Shown here one piece after another: positions 1 through 10,329 of a stretch of 64,000 nucleotides of DNA. The notes under the pieces were generated by a model. The model was not told the origin of the DNA, made no database searches, and saw only the letters and a list, made by a program, of their open reading frames with translations. Made by a program: the position numbers and the translations under genes. The stretch covers positions 62,001 through 126,000 of the forward strand of contig JANFAH010000021.1 of assembly GCA_024663395.1 (NCBI GenBank). The letters run 5' to 3'. Within the stretch, counting starts at the first letter, position 1, and each line of letters starts with the position of its first letter. This DNA comes from Pisolithus tinctorius. Taxonomy: Eukaryota > Basidiomycota > Agaricomycetes > Boletales > Pisolithaceae.

Positions 1-825
1 GGCAGAGTGGTTTCTTCATACTTACCTTGATGGCACAAGCCCCTTCATGGACATGGGTCTGTGGGCCGTGGGGACCTTCCATTGCACGGCGACCCTGTCC
101 CCAGAGGGTACCTGCGGTTTGTATGGGCTTCGGCTCATGCACCGTCGCAATATTTTCCAGTCCTGCCATGGCCACTCTGGCTGGGCAGGCCCCTCTTTTT
201 TTGCTGTTGCTCCTTCCTAACCCTAACCCTAGCATTATCCTATGTAGACATTATCAACAACAACAACATTTGTCAACATATACACACCTTTCTAGAAGCA
301 AGCATGCACAAGAACTGCTTCATTGAATTTGCATAGGAAAACGAAGCGCATGGTTTCACTATTTTACCCACTAGTACTGCGGTGATCACTCAGCCGAAGC
401 AAGGTCAAACATGCAGAGTTCGATGGGAGTCGGCAGTGATGTGCTTGAGCTGCGCCAACTCAGATCCTGAGGTCGATTGCATACTGCAGTCTCAGAAGAG
501 GCATAGGGAATTCCACAATGCCTGCGTGCATTGGTTCAAAACGCAGCTGGACTTCTTGATGGCAGTGACTCCGTTTTTCCTTTCGCAGGTCGACAAGGCA
601 GTACACATGGCACAAGTTGGACACGGTTGTCAGTCAGCCTGCGGTCAGGTACCAGTCCACCCACGTTTCCGCAGTTGGTAGCCGCAGCCGCATCATCGCT
701 CAGTGCTCAGCACGTATGTCAAAGTTGACATTCCTTCTATAGATAAAAGAGCCTTGCTTCTGTGGACTCATCCAAGTAAATACCCTCGTACTTACGCCCA
801 CTGCTACTCCAGCTGGTCGCTTACA
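1..825. other. Leading intergenic or unresolved stretch
   Basis: No gene model can be supported here. There are short open frames on both strands, but none shows a recognisable motif or joins through plausible introns. Two TTAGGG-like units in complement (about 219-234) are too few to be telomeric. The 3' end probably holds the promoter of the next gene. Confidence 0.4.
738..750 (+). promoter_or_regulatory. Possible TATA-like element upstream of the DUF7330 gene
   Basis: The AT-rich stretch TATAGATAAAAGA lies about 75 bp before the proposed ATG at 826, a suitable distance for a fungal core promoter. This is position and composition only. Confidence 0.3.
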
Positions 826-1793
826 ATGATCGTCACCTCAGAGAAGCTCCCTCAGACTCGAGGGTGCACAGAGGACGCAGGAGAAGCTCCGATCGAGGAG
901 TCTCACCAACCTGCGAACACTCCCACCGGTGTAAGTGGATCTGTACTAATCCTTCACTATCAAAGGTTGACGAGAAGGACTCGTAATTAGGACTCGAAAA
1001 ACGATGAACTGGATGACAATCCACCCGCCTACAACGATCATGCACAGGACACCATGATTCTCAGGGGTACACAATCTGCCGCAGACACACATTCCAAACC
1101 GAAGGGAAACCCCACGAATTACCTTTCCGTGGTCGGATCGCATAGCCCAATTAAAGGGACCTATGTCATTGATCCATCGATGCACGTTCCGTCGTCGTAC
1201 CTCCCACCCCTCGGTGAAGGCGAGACAGAAGGAGATCGGAAGAATTTGCATTTACACACGCGCGATGGAAGCGTAGATGTCGATATTTGGTTGGTAGGCC
1301 GTCAAGAGCACTCGGACATACGTAAGCGTCGGACGACATTGCACGTGAGTTCGAGAGACGGTTCCATTGCTATTAAAGTGGTGCGTGGCATAATCGATTC
1401 TTATGTTGTGGAGGAATAGATGACTGACGCATTGATATCCAGCATGCAATAGATGCTATCCAACCTTTTTTCTTGGATGTGTTCACCAGAGACGGACGAA
1501 TAACTGTCCTATTGCCGCGTTCGTTCCACGGTCCCGTCGCACTCACATCTAGAGATGGGAGCTGTACACTCTCAGACGAGCTTCTCTGCAACAGCACACC
1601 CCTCGGCGTCGCAGACCACACGACCCGATTCTTTGTGGGGGATTTCTCCGCTATGCCTGACTTCGCATCCCAGTGGGAAGGCTATGAATTGAAGGCGGAG
1701 ACGAGAGACGGGAGGGTAAGAGTCAAGTACGTGGACGAGGACGGACAGTCGGGTCCCAAGCTTGGTCTTTTCAGCAGGATATTCTCCAAGTAG
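826..1793 (+). CDS. DUF7330-like hypothetical protein, 281 aa, 3 exons
   Basis: Proposed exons are 826-930, 991-1380 and 1443-1793, with introns of 60 and 62 bp, both GT-AG and phase 0; they join to 846 bp. After a short proline-rich N-terminus comes a GTYVIDPSM segment. Then the protein has repeated short modules of the type RDGS-x-x-hydrophobic (LHTRDGSVDVD, VSSRDGSIAIK, VFTRDGRITV, LTSRDGSCTL, AETRDGRVRV), the beta-strand repeat pattern of the basidiomycete DUF7330 family. No signal peptide or membrane segment is seen, so a cytosolic location is likely. The molecular role of the family is unknown. The start is the first ATG in the open frame before intron 1; a start slightly upstream cannot be excluded. 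Confidence 0.78.
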
Positions 1794-2206
1794 GGAGTTC
1801 CTAATTGGCGGGTGCGTCGATCATGGACTGTCGTTCGAGATTCCGGCACTGTAATATGTATATGTAAAGCATCGTTTGTATGATTCGTTGATCCTTATAG
1901 GTACTACGTACATGTATTCTTGGTTGCTTGTTCGTCTTATGCGCTATGTACCGTTTCCGATGAGGGTGTGCTCGTACATCATGAACTCGAACTCGGTACC
2001 TGTTGATTAACTACTATCAGTTCATGAGGAATGGTCGCGACTTGTACTCAGAGACATTCCCAGCGTGCAAATTGATGTGTTCGTCGTACATACATGGGGC
2101 CCCAAATGATTAATAGAAAGGGTGTTCCAACCAGATGGGATACATAGCTGACAAAAGTCGAGAGGAAGAAATATTAAAAGGCGTCTCCAACCAGGAAATT
2201 TTCACT
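1794..2206. other. Intergenic stretch
   Basis: It holds the 3' flank of the DUF7330 gene and the downstream flank of the inverted GT90 pseudogene. I see no coding or RNA feature in it. Confidence 0.5.
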
Positions 2207-2700
2207 GTTATATGACATCGTTTCGCGAACATACTCAAGGGGTAATCTAGGAGCAAGATCAATCAAAAAGTCCAGAGAACGGTGCACTGGAAACACGAAG
2301 ACGGGGCACTCCGGATGACCTGTGAAGATACGCCCTCATATCTTTTTTCCGCCAGAATCGTTGACTCCAGTCCCCCGATACTGGCGGCAACATCGTTGTG
2401 GACGTGAAAGAAGGCTACGGCGTCATACAAGACGGGCGCTCGGGGCACGCGGCTTGGATTGGAACGTAGTGCACCCACTCCACAGCAGGCGATGTGTACC
2501 TGGAGGAAAGGTGAGAAAGGAGGCATTGTATAGATAGGGTGAGATCTGTTGGGATAAACGATCAGTAGTCCATCAGAAGTGTATGCGTGTCCCTCGAGAG
2601 ACTTTTCTTTCGGGACGAATGTCACATCTAACGCGTGAATGGCAGAATTGGAGTACAGAGACGTGTTGAACATACCACCGCATTTGGAGCATCCGCCAGC
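2207..2700 (-). pseudogene. Inverted, internally deleted GT90 (CAP10-like) pseudogene
   Basis: Read on the minus strand, this stretch repeats parts of the GT90 gene at 3503-5604. An N-terminal block (VQHVSVLQFC, then YTSDGLLIVYPN) at about 2690-2550 runs directly into the end of intron 4 plus exon 5 (LYDAVAFFHVHND) at about 2520-2320. Remnants of intron 5 and the last exon follow at about 2260-2207. Exons 2-4 are missing. Because intron sequence is kept (the acceptor before exon 5 is recognisable), the copy came from genomic DNA and not from mRNA. Frames are broken. It faces away from the intact gene in a divergent arrangement. Confidence 0.82.
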
Positions 2701-3502
2701 TAGGTGACCATGGCTGCGAACACAATGCATACTTAAGAGGGTCTTTGCACATCCGGACGTCCAGTTCGTTCGTAACCTCGCCATCGCCGTCCTTGTGACT
2801 AATGACATAGACGAGGGCAAACCAGGGCTCTGTCAAGTAGCTCTCGTCGAACTCTCTACACCTACATGAAGTTCTTTGGAGGGGGTAACACTTCACCGAA
2901 GTTACTATGCAAAATCAAAACACGGTGTCTCAGAATTGTGCACACAACCACGCAAGTAAGAAGTAGCGCACAGATAGAAGACCTTGTTTAGAGTAACTTC
3001 TGATAGAAATGAAAACAATATGTGGATTAGTCAACCAGGGAGTGATCGCTGCATGCCGGGTTCAATATTGGAGAGTTGCGTATGTTTGGCACCAACGGAA
3101 CCGCCGTGGTTGGAAGGATATGAACCTGGTTCATGGTAAGTGGTCGTGGATCAATTAGGTATACATGGGGCTATGTAGGTGCCTTTCCTTTACGGACAAA
3201 CGCGATGATCTAACTGTGGACTCGTCGTCTGGACCCGTCAGGGCCCCAATCAATCGAGTAACCCTGTGTCCAGAGACAACGCTCACACACGCGGCGCAGA
3301 TGGTGGCAGAAATGATTTAATAACGTGTAAGCAGTAGCGTCTGGGTGAGCGGAATACGCCGTTGCCGCATCCCATACCCGACTGTCCGCCTTCAATTTGC
3401 TTAGGTGTCGTGGACTGACATCGACATCGTGACCCTTCGTTGTGCGACGAGTTAGGGTTAACAGGGTTCTGATACGTTCTTTCTTGCCGTCCATATCATT
3501 TC
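2701..3502. other. Spacer between the GT90 pseudogene and the intact GT90 gene
   Basis: No supported coding sequence. It should contain the promoter of the intact GT90 gene. Degraded upstream sequence of the pseudogene copy may extend to about 2890, but I could not align it by eye. Confidence 0.4.
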
Positions 3503-5604
3503 ATGGCGAAGCGCCGGAGGAGCTGTACGCTCAGATGGGCAAAGCTCCTCCCTTGTGTCGTGTTCGCCTTTGTACTCACCCATTGGTTGTTCCAAACACG
3601 ACATCCGAAGTCGCATGTCCAACATGTCTCCGTACTCCAGTTCTGTCCTTCACGTGTTAGACGTGACATCCATCCCCAAAAGGCCCTGGCTCTTGAAGAA
3701 CACACATACACTTCCGATGGCCTGCTGATCGTTAATCCCAACGGACCTCACCCTATCTTCGAGCTCATGCGGGATGCGGAAGTTGAGTGGAGGAGAAAAC
3801 TTGCGCGTGCAAGCAAGACGCTAGCGGAAGCTGTCGCGGAATACAGACGCCGATACGGCCGGGCGCCACCGCTGGGATTTGACAAGTGGTGAGAAATGTT
3901 TTGCATTGCAGGACTACTCCCTTATTTTTTTTCGCACAGGTGGGACTTCGTCGTCAAGCACGACATCCCACTGCCAGATGAATATGACGAGATATACAAC
4001 GATATCGAGCCGTATTGGGGATTGGACCCAGCGGATGTTGCGAAGTCAATAGAAGAAGCAGAGATGCGTGATTCCATGTTTACACTTGCGAAAACGTCGT
4101 CGAACCGTGGGTTGGAGATCGTTCACTCGACGTTCGCTGGAACCGACGACTCGTTTCGTGAGCGTACCACAGCCATCATCGATTTAACGCGGGAGTTTGG
4201 TAGCGACCTTCCACCTATGCGTATTCCATTTTATCCTCACGACACTCCCACTATGCACACGGATTGGAGAATCAAACAGATGGCCCTAGACGCCGCTAAG
4301 AGAGGAACAAGTGCGTATTTCTGATTGCGTTAGACCAACTGAGCTCACAGCTCCTCGCTTCAGCGGTCAAGCAGTCTCAACTGCCACCCATCATAGAACG
4401 AGGCTGGAAACAAAGCTGTCCACCTGATTCACCAGCATGGTTGAACCCTCCAACTCTCCCATCCCACGATCCGTCCAGTCCTGTGATACCGGAATCCCCG
4501 AAAACATTTGTTGCGACCCACCAGCTAGCTATGGACCCATGCCAACATCCCAGTCTGTTAGTCACCCACGGGCAATTTCTCGCTCACGACCGAGGCCCCT
4601 ATCCACAACACACCCTCGTCCCCTGTTTCTCCCATAGTGCGACACTCCTCCATCACGATATTCGACCCCCGATACCCTACGATTGGACATCAGGTGAAGA
4701 TGCAGAAACTGCTGGGGACGTCCCGTGGCCCCAGAAAGTCGACGAACGTCTTGATTGGAGGGGTAGGACGACGGGTATATATGCGTCGCCGACTTCACTT
4801 TGGGTGCATGCTCATCGACAACGGTTAGTTTCCCTAACGAATATGATGGAGGGCAATGTTAGCATTTTGGATGTTCCCATGGATGCATCGGTCCCTGTGG
4901 GAGAACCAGTGCAGACGCCCGTGGCGCGTGTGAATCCGGCGTGGATGGATGTGGCATATGTGGACAAACCGCTTTCATGCGAGGAACGTGCCGGGACGTG
5001 TCAGATGTTTGAGAAGATGTTCGAGTTTCGGAGAGTGCAAAGCAGAAAGGAGGAGGGTCGATACAAATTCATAATCGATGTCAGTGTTGTCTTTCGGCCA
5101 AAAGCCCCCGCATGAGCTGACGGGATATCGTTATTAGGTAGATGGGAATGGGTGGTCTGGACGTTTCAAGAGACTCATAACAAGCAACGCGCTCATTTTC
5201 AAGGCAACTATATATCCAGAATGGTGCGTACAATAGCCGATACAATGCCTTCCTTCTGACCTCTCCTTCAGGTACACATCGCGCATTGCGGAGTGGGTGC
5301 ACTATGTTCCGATCCAAGCTACGTACTCCGACTTGTACGACGCCGTAGCCTTCTTTCGCATCCATGACGACGCTGCCGCCAAGATCGCCGCAGCGGGTAA
5401 GGATTGGAGTCGACAATTCTGGCGGAAAGAAGATATGAGTGCATATCTTTACAGGTCGGTCGGAATGCTCTGTCTTCACGTTCCTATTCCACCGTCCTCT
5501 GACGTTTCTGATTGATCGTTCGATTTCTCGTTTCTAGATTGCTCCTTGAGTATGCTCGCGTGACGAGTCCTGACCGCGAATCGATGTCACATCAATACGG
5601 TTGA
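3503..5604 (+). CDS. GT90 family glycosyltransferase (CAP10-like), 602 aa, 6 exons
   Basis: Proposed exons are 3503-3888, 3940-4310, 4364-5079, 5138-5223, 5272-5454 and 5538-5604; they join to 1809 bp in one frame. The protein starts with a basic stretch and one hydrophobic segment (about residues 12-28), the layout of a type II Golgi membrane protein. Family marks in order are YTSDGLLIVNPNGPHPIFEL, the basic helix ending APPLGFDKWW, LPDEYDEIYNDIEPYWG, and the C-terminal GT90 core IIDVDGNGWSGRFKRL, SNALIFKATIYPEW, WVHYVPIQ and YSDLYDAVAFF. In this family the core binds the nucleotide sugar; Cryptococcus CAP10 relatives act in capsule and glycan xylosylation. The sugar and acceptor used here cannot be told from sequence. 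No stop or frameshift is seen. Confidence 0.93.
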
Positions 5605-6185
5605 AAATTGAAACTTCCCTGGTCGGAAACGACCTCGCGAACCATCAAGCTGTATTCTCATGTCCATGTTCTACTTATCCTTTTCACTCGATCTTTGGCA
5701 GCCGTGTATCGGACCTGACTTGGGACACTTGTATTTATGCATGACTTGGGCCTGTATGTGTATGTGTATGTATCAGTACGACGAACACACCAGTTTACGC
5801 GGCGTCTGGGAAGGACCCCGAGCATAAAGCTACACCCGTCATGGTCGGCCACTGACAGTCTCAGTGACTCGTGCGACCCTATGCCAAATTTTCGGAGGCG
5901 AATGCCAGTAGCCGGTAGTTTCTACTTTGATATGGTCATTCATCGCACGCTGTAATCCACCGAAGAGGACTGTTAATGCGAGGGTGCAAGGGCTTAGGGT
6001 GATCTACATTTGGAATGGCAAGTAAAAACGTTGTGAGCACTCAATGAGGTACCGCTTCGTGCCCTTCTCCCTCGTCCTCTGCGGGTCTCGATTAACACTC
6101 GCATCGATAGCTTCTGCACCTGGCATAATTTCGGTTTTTCCCCGCATCAGAACCCAACCCCATACAGCCCAGGTCCCCCTTAATC
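5605..6185. other. Intergenic stretch between GT90 and GTPase genes
   Basis: A short TGTATG-rich run lies at about 5752-5772. There is no supported gene. The 3' part should hold the promoter of the tandem GTPase gene. Confidence 0.45.
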
Positions 6186-8256
6186 ATGCCACAGTTGGAT
6201 AACAGGCGCGCGCCAACTCAGGCCTCAGGGAGTCGCAAACCAACAGATTCTGTATTGGTGAACAATAGCGATGCCCACACAATGCTAGATTCTCAAGGGT
6301 TAGAGCTCCTGTCGGATCTGTTGAAGGACAAATCTGAAAAACTAGAGCTGGAACAAGGGAGTGCAAAGGATGCTATAATCGTGTAAGTAAGATGACTTTT
6401 TCTCGTGGCATCTTCTCAGCCGCATATTTCAATTGCCAGGTTAATATTGGGCACACTTGGTGCTGGGAAAAGTTCGGTGAGCGCCTTGTGGGAGATGTAT
6501 CGCACGCTACTCAACCAGATGTAGTTCATCGACAAAGCCACAGAGAATACGGGCAGGGGTGTAGGACATCGTTATGATTCTGGTACAAAAGAGGTCACAT
6601 TCACCAAGGGGGTTTCCACTGATGGATCCAATGTGGTTCTGGTGGACACTCCAGGGTTGGATACAACACAGTCCCCTGTAGCGATCTTGGGAAAAGTTTC
6701 CACCCTGCTTAACGAAGAGTAAGTGTCCCCTATGTTGCTTTTATGACTATTACGAACACCTCGTGCATCCGTTTACATAGATATGGAACAGGAACCAGGC
6801 CTTCGGTCGTTCTTTACTTTCAGCCTATATCACCGAACCGTGAGGCCTGGCGTCCACACAAGGTTATTAAGGAGCTCCAAGTGCGGTGGGGGTGGGGGGA
6901 AGATGCCACGTCCAAGGTTTTCTTTGTTACTACAATGTGGGATGAAATGGAGGACTTGGAGGATGGCAAGGAGAGGCTGAAGGAGCTTGAGGATCGGGGG
7001 GCAATACTGCGAGGGTACAAGATGTTGAAGCATCTGAACACCCGAGTTTCTGCCATGAAATTACTTGATGCTATTGTACAATGGGCAAGTAAACAAGAAG
7101 AGATCCAGTCACAAAGGGAAATCGAGGACATGGATCGGGCAGGCATAAGAGATATTATAATTGCGTGAGTGTGATGGACTGTTTCATGCTGTCTTCTCAG
7201 TCATTCATTTTCATTGCCAGGCTGGTAGGGCAAACCGGTACTGGGAAGAGTTCGGTAAGCTTCTTGAGAAATATATACCACTTGACATTGCTCAGCCGCT
7301 GGATGTAGTTCATTGACAGTGTCACCGGGAACACAAGCGAGGGTGTAGGGCATGACTTGACTCGTTGCACAAACGAGATCAAGGTCACCAAGTGTGCAAT
7401 TGATGGATTCAATGTGATGCTGGTAGATACCCCTGGCTTCAATGATACGAAGAACTTGTCTGAACCGGAGGTTTTGGGAATGATTTCAAACTGGTTAAAC
7501 ACGTAAGTATCTCCTATGTCTTTATCGTGTCCATTATAATTTCACAAATTCATTAAGATACGAGACAAGGCCCATACTTTCGGCCATTCTTTATTTTCAT
7601 CGCATATTGGACAACCGTGTGTCATCGTCATCTGGGACCCCGACAAACAACCTTCGAATCCTTAAAAAACTGTGCGGGGAAAACGTTATGACGAGAATTT
7701 CCCTGGTTACTACGATGTGGGATAAGGTGGAAAACAAGATTGGTGAGGAGACGTTGACGGAGCTGAAGAAGACTCACTGGAAGATTTTTCTAAGGGATAC
7801 AATGTGCAGGCATCTGAATACCCGAGATTCAACCATGCAGATACTTGGATTCATTGTGCAACAAACGATGGAGCAAGAAGCGCTCCAGTTGCAGGAAGAA
7901 ATTTCGGGTATGAAGTTGGAGCTATGGGAGACTACTGTTACGCGGGAATTGCGTTGTCACTTGGAAGAACTCGCAGAGAGGCGGAAGGAAATTGTGCGAA
8001 GAATTCGACGAGAGGGAAAGGGAACAGACCAGAGGGCTATGCGAGACCTTTGGAAAGAATATGCCCAAGTTAAGGCTGGATTCGATTCTGCCTTGACCGA
8101 GGCGCGGAAATTGAGGACGATATACATATGCACGGCGTGGATTAGTGAGTCAATTACCCCTTCCTGTTCAGCCTCCTAAATTTCTTTCTTTTAGGCATCA
8201 TATTTGCCAAAATGTTGGTGGATCGTTGGGCTGATCGTGGTTCGGACTTGGGGTGA
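6186..8256 (+). CDS. Tandem AIG1-like GTPase with two G domains, about 562 aa, 8 exons
   Basis: Proposed exons are 6186-6382, 6440-6476, 6525-6718, 6781-7164, 7221-7254, 7309-7502, 7558-8144 and 8195-8256; they join to 1689 bp. Two P-loop modules follow each other. Module 1 has LGTLGAGKSSFID (G1), VLVDTPGLD (G3) and FFVTTMWD (G4 position). Module 2 has VGQTGTGKSSFID, MLVDTPGFND and SLVTTMWD. Each module ends in a helical, Glu/Lys-rich stretch; the second (residues about 440-540) is long and probably coiled-coil. This fits the fungal relatives of AIG1/septin-like GTPases, which hydrolyse GTP and often oligomerise. The partner and process are unknown. Introns sit at matching places and phases in both modules. 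The last exon is weak: a GTGAGG at the stop codon could be a donor extending the protein. Confidence 0.85.
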
Positions 8257-9978
8257 GGGTTATGTATTTTCGATTTCTTTGCCACTCGAGTGTTGTGACC
8301 TATGTTGCCACAAGTTAAGGCCGTGGCCTGGATTTCGGACTTACAGCTATATTTACGGACGTATGCAAGAATGCATTGAGTACGTAGATTTCATGCGGCG
8401 GAAATACCAAGGTAGGAGTCTAGGACCACATAAGTACATTAGTGAGGATAATAATGCTTATTGTGTAGCACCTTGATTGGATCAATGAACCCGGTTGCAT
8501 CTGAAACCAGCACGGGCGGGCACTCTTCGAGTCATTATGTATGTCATTTGCGTGTGTTGGGGAACACTATACTCCTAAGCCCTGGAGCTTGGTTCGTATA
8601 ATACCACTTGCTTAGGTAAGCTACCTCGCGAGCCGCTATCACTTAAAGAACCTGAGATCGAGATCTGTTCATGCTAACTGGCGTGGAATCCGGCGGCTGG
8701 AACACTCATTATATGTGTTCTACATGGAGCCGCTTCGTTCGTTGCCCCCGGTGGGTCCGGGAGGCCGGGCCGGTCAGGCATCGCCAAGACCCAAGACGGT
8801 ACTACGCTACGCAATTCGGACCGCGTTTCCTTGGGAGATACTGAGAAATGTTGAACGGACAAACTGTTCACCAGCTACATGTTTCGCGCCAATTCTGCTC
8901 AGCAAGTTTTCTTCACGCGCCACGTCTCCCTCGTTTCCGGAATTCTGCCGCAAATGTGATCGCATGTGTAATAGCTCGAATGACCGATGAGTCCTGTGTT
9001 TCCAGAAAATAGCCATGCTTCTTGGCTTGCTTAGTGACAAGTGCCCTTCTTCGCCAGTTTCTTGATCTTCTCTTCATGATGCTATTTAGCCACTGCTGAG
9101 AAGCACACAATAGATCCGACCAGGGTTCCATGGTGCTTCTATCTGATGCTGATATGCCTATGTGATAGGTGTGCAATAGTTTTTTCACCCCCCACGCGCC
9201 GCGCGTGAAGTTGGATGGTTTATCTGTGGCGACGGATGATAGACCTTCCTTCGCCACGGGTGAGCCATCATGCATCAAGGCTTCTACATATGCTCAACCG
9301 TCATTCCTTTTCCTTGCAAATAATGCTATCTAACATCTGATATGTTTCCTGTTTAGGGCATTTGGTATGTCCGCTCTTGCGATCAGGATTGTGGTGGATG
9401 TCAGCTTGCCCCCTCTCTGAGCTGTTTCGGACGTCGCATGTGTCGAACAGCGATGCTGACTAGGCGATGGTGTGTGACATATGTACCTACGCTTCATTCG
9501 TTCGTCGTAGGAACCGCAGGCATTTCACAGGATCGTACCATCTCCGTGAGTAACTTAAGTTATCTTTTCCACCCGTGCTCGGACTAACAAGTGGTGTGAT
9601 AGAAGTGAGTAGGTGTCTTCGTATCCGCATGATCCTGGGCACGGGTGGGCGTCTACAATCCATAACCAAACTACACCTCCTGTGACAGTTGGCTGTACTT
9701 AACTAGATTGTGGGAATGATGCATGATGCTTTAGGGCTGGATGAGATCTTTAGCTGGGATCTTCGGTACGTGTGCTTCTCGTAGTCGAAAACTGCGACCC
9801 CATCATCACGTCCATGGCACTCTTTACGAAACACGAAAACCTACTCCGCGGAGGATATCGCAGATGCGACTTCCAGGAATGGACCTCGCAGTTCATGAAC
9901 ACTTTGCGCCCAACATTGCACTCGCCGCACGCACGGTCACATAGCACCCACCCTCTTGCTCCGATGTGCGGTATTCTC
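8257..9978. other. Unresolved stretch before the Copia insertion
   Basis: Several open frames of 60-120 codons exist on both strands (for example 8913-9278 minus and 9741-10065 plus), but none has a recognisable domain and I could not chain exons. It may hold a diverged gene interrupted by the insertion at 9984; the open plus frame running into the insertion point is compatible with that but proves nothing. Confidence 0.35.
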
Positions 9979-9983
9979 ATTTC
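9979..9983. repeat. Target-site duplication (left), ATTTC
   Basis: ATTTC directly precedes the LTR end at 9984, and the same five bases directly follow the other outer LTR end at 16325-16329. Five-bp duplications are usual for Ty1/Copia integrases. Confidence 0.85.
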
Positions 9984-10322
9984 TGTTAGGAATGATGCGT
10001 GCGCGGTGATTGACGTTGGAGTGATTAGGTACAGGCGAGGTTGTGCACGATGGTGTTCGGTTTAAGACTCAGTGTGCTCAGGCAGGGATGCGGGTCGACG
10101 AGGTGACGTTCTCGTCTCATAGGGATTCTATCCCCTGCGGTAGCTACCTTATATCTACGTCGTGTATTTGATATCTCGTCTGTTGGGGCGCGTCCGCCCC
10201 TACTCCCGCCTTTGTATTTTTCACTTTGTTTGTCCCCCTCTTGGGGTTATGACATATATCCCGCGCTCTCTGCGTGTCATTGTTTCCTTATTTGGGTGTG
10301 ACGGCGGGTTGGTATTCCTACA
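9984..10322 (-). repeat. Copia LTR, 339 bp (3' LTR of the minus-strand arm)
   Basis: On the minus strand it starts TGTAGGAATACC at 10322, right after a purine-rich tract that follows the pol stop, and ends ATTCCTAACA at 9984. The matching LTR of the plus arm starts at 15724. The termini are short imperfect inverted repeats. Confidence 0.85.
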
Positions 10323-10329
10323 CTCCCCC

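Noticed and set aside
217..236. TTAGGG-like telomere repeat (complement CCCTAA)
   Set aside because: Only about two units, followed by ordinary unique sequence; chance.
2263..2820. Long minus-strand open frame as an independent 185-aa gene
   Set aside because: It is a mosaic of shifted GT90 exon and intron sequence; the GT90 homology changes frame within it.
5081..5479. Minus-strand open frame antisense to GT90
   Set aside because: Shadow of exons 4-5; the plus strand has family motifs and splice sites.
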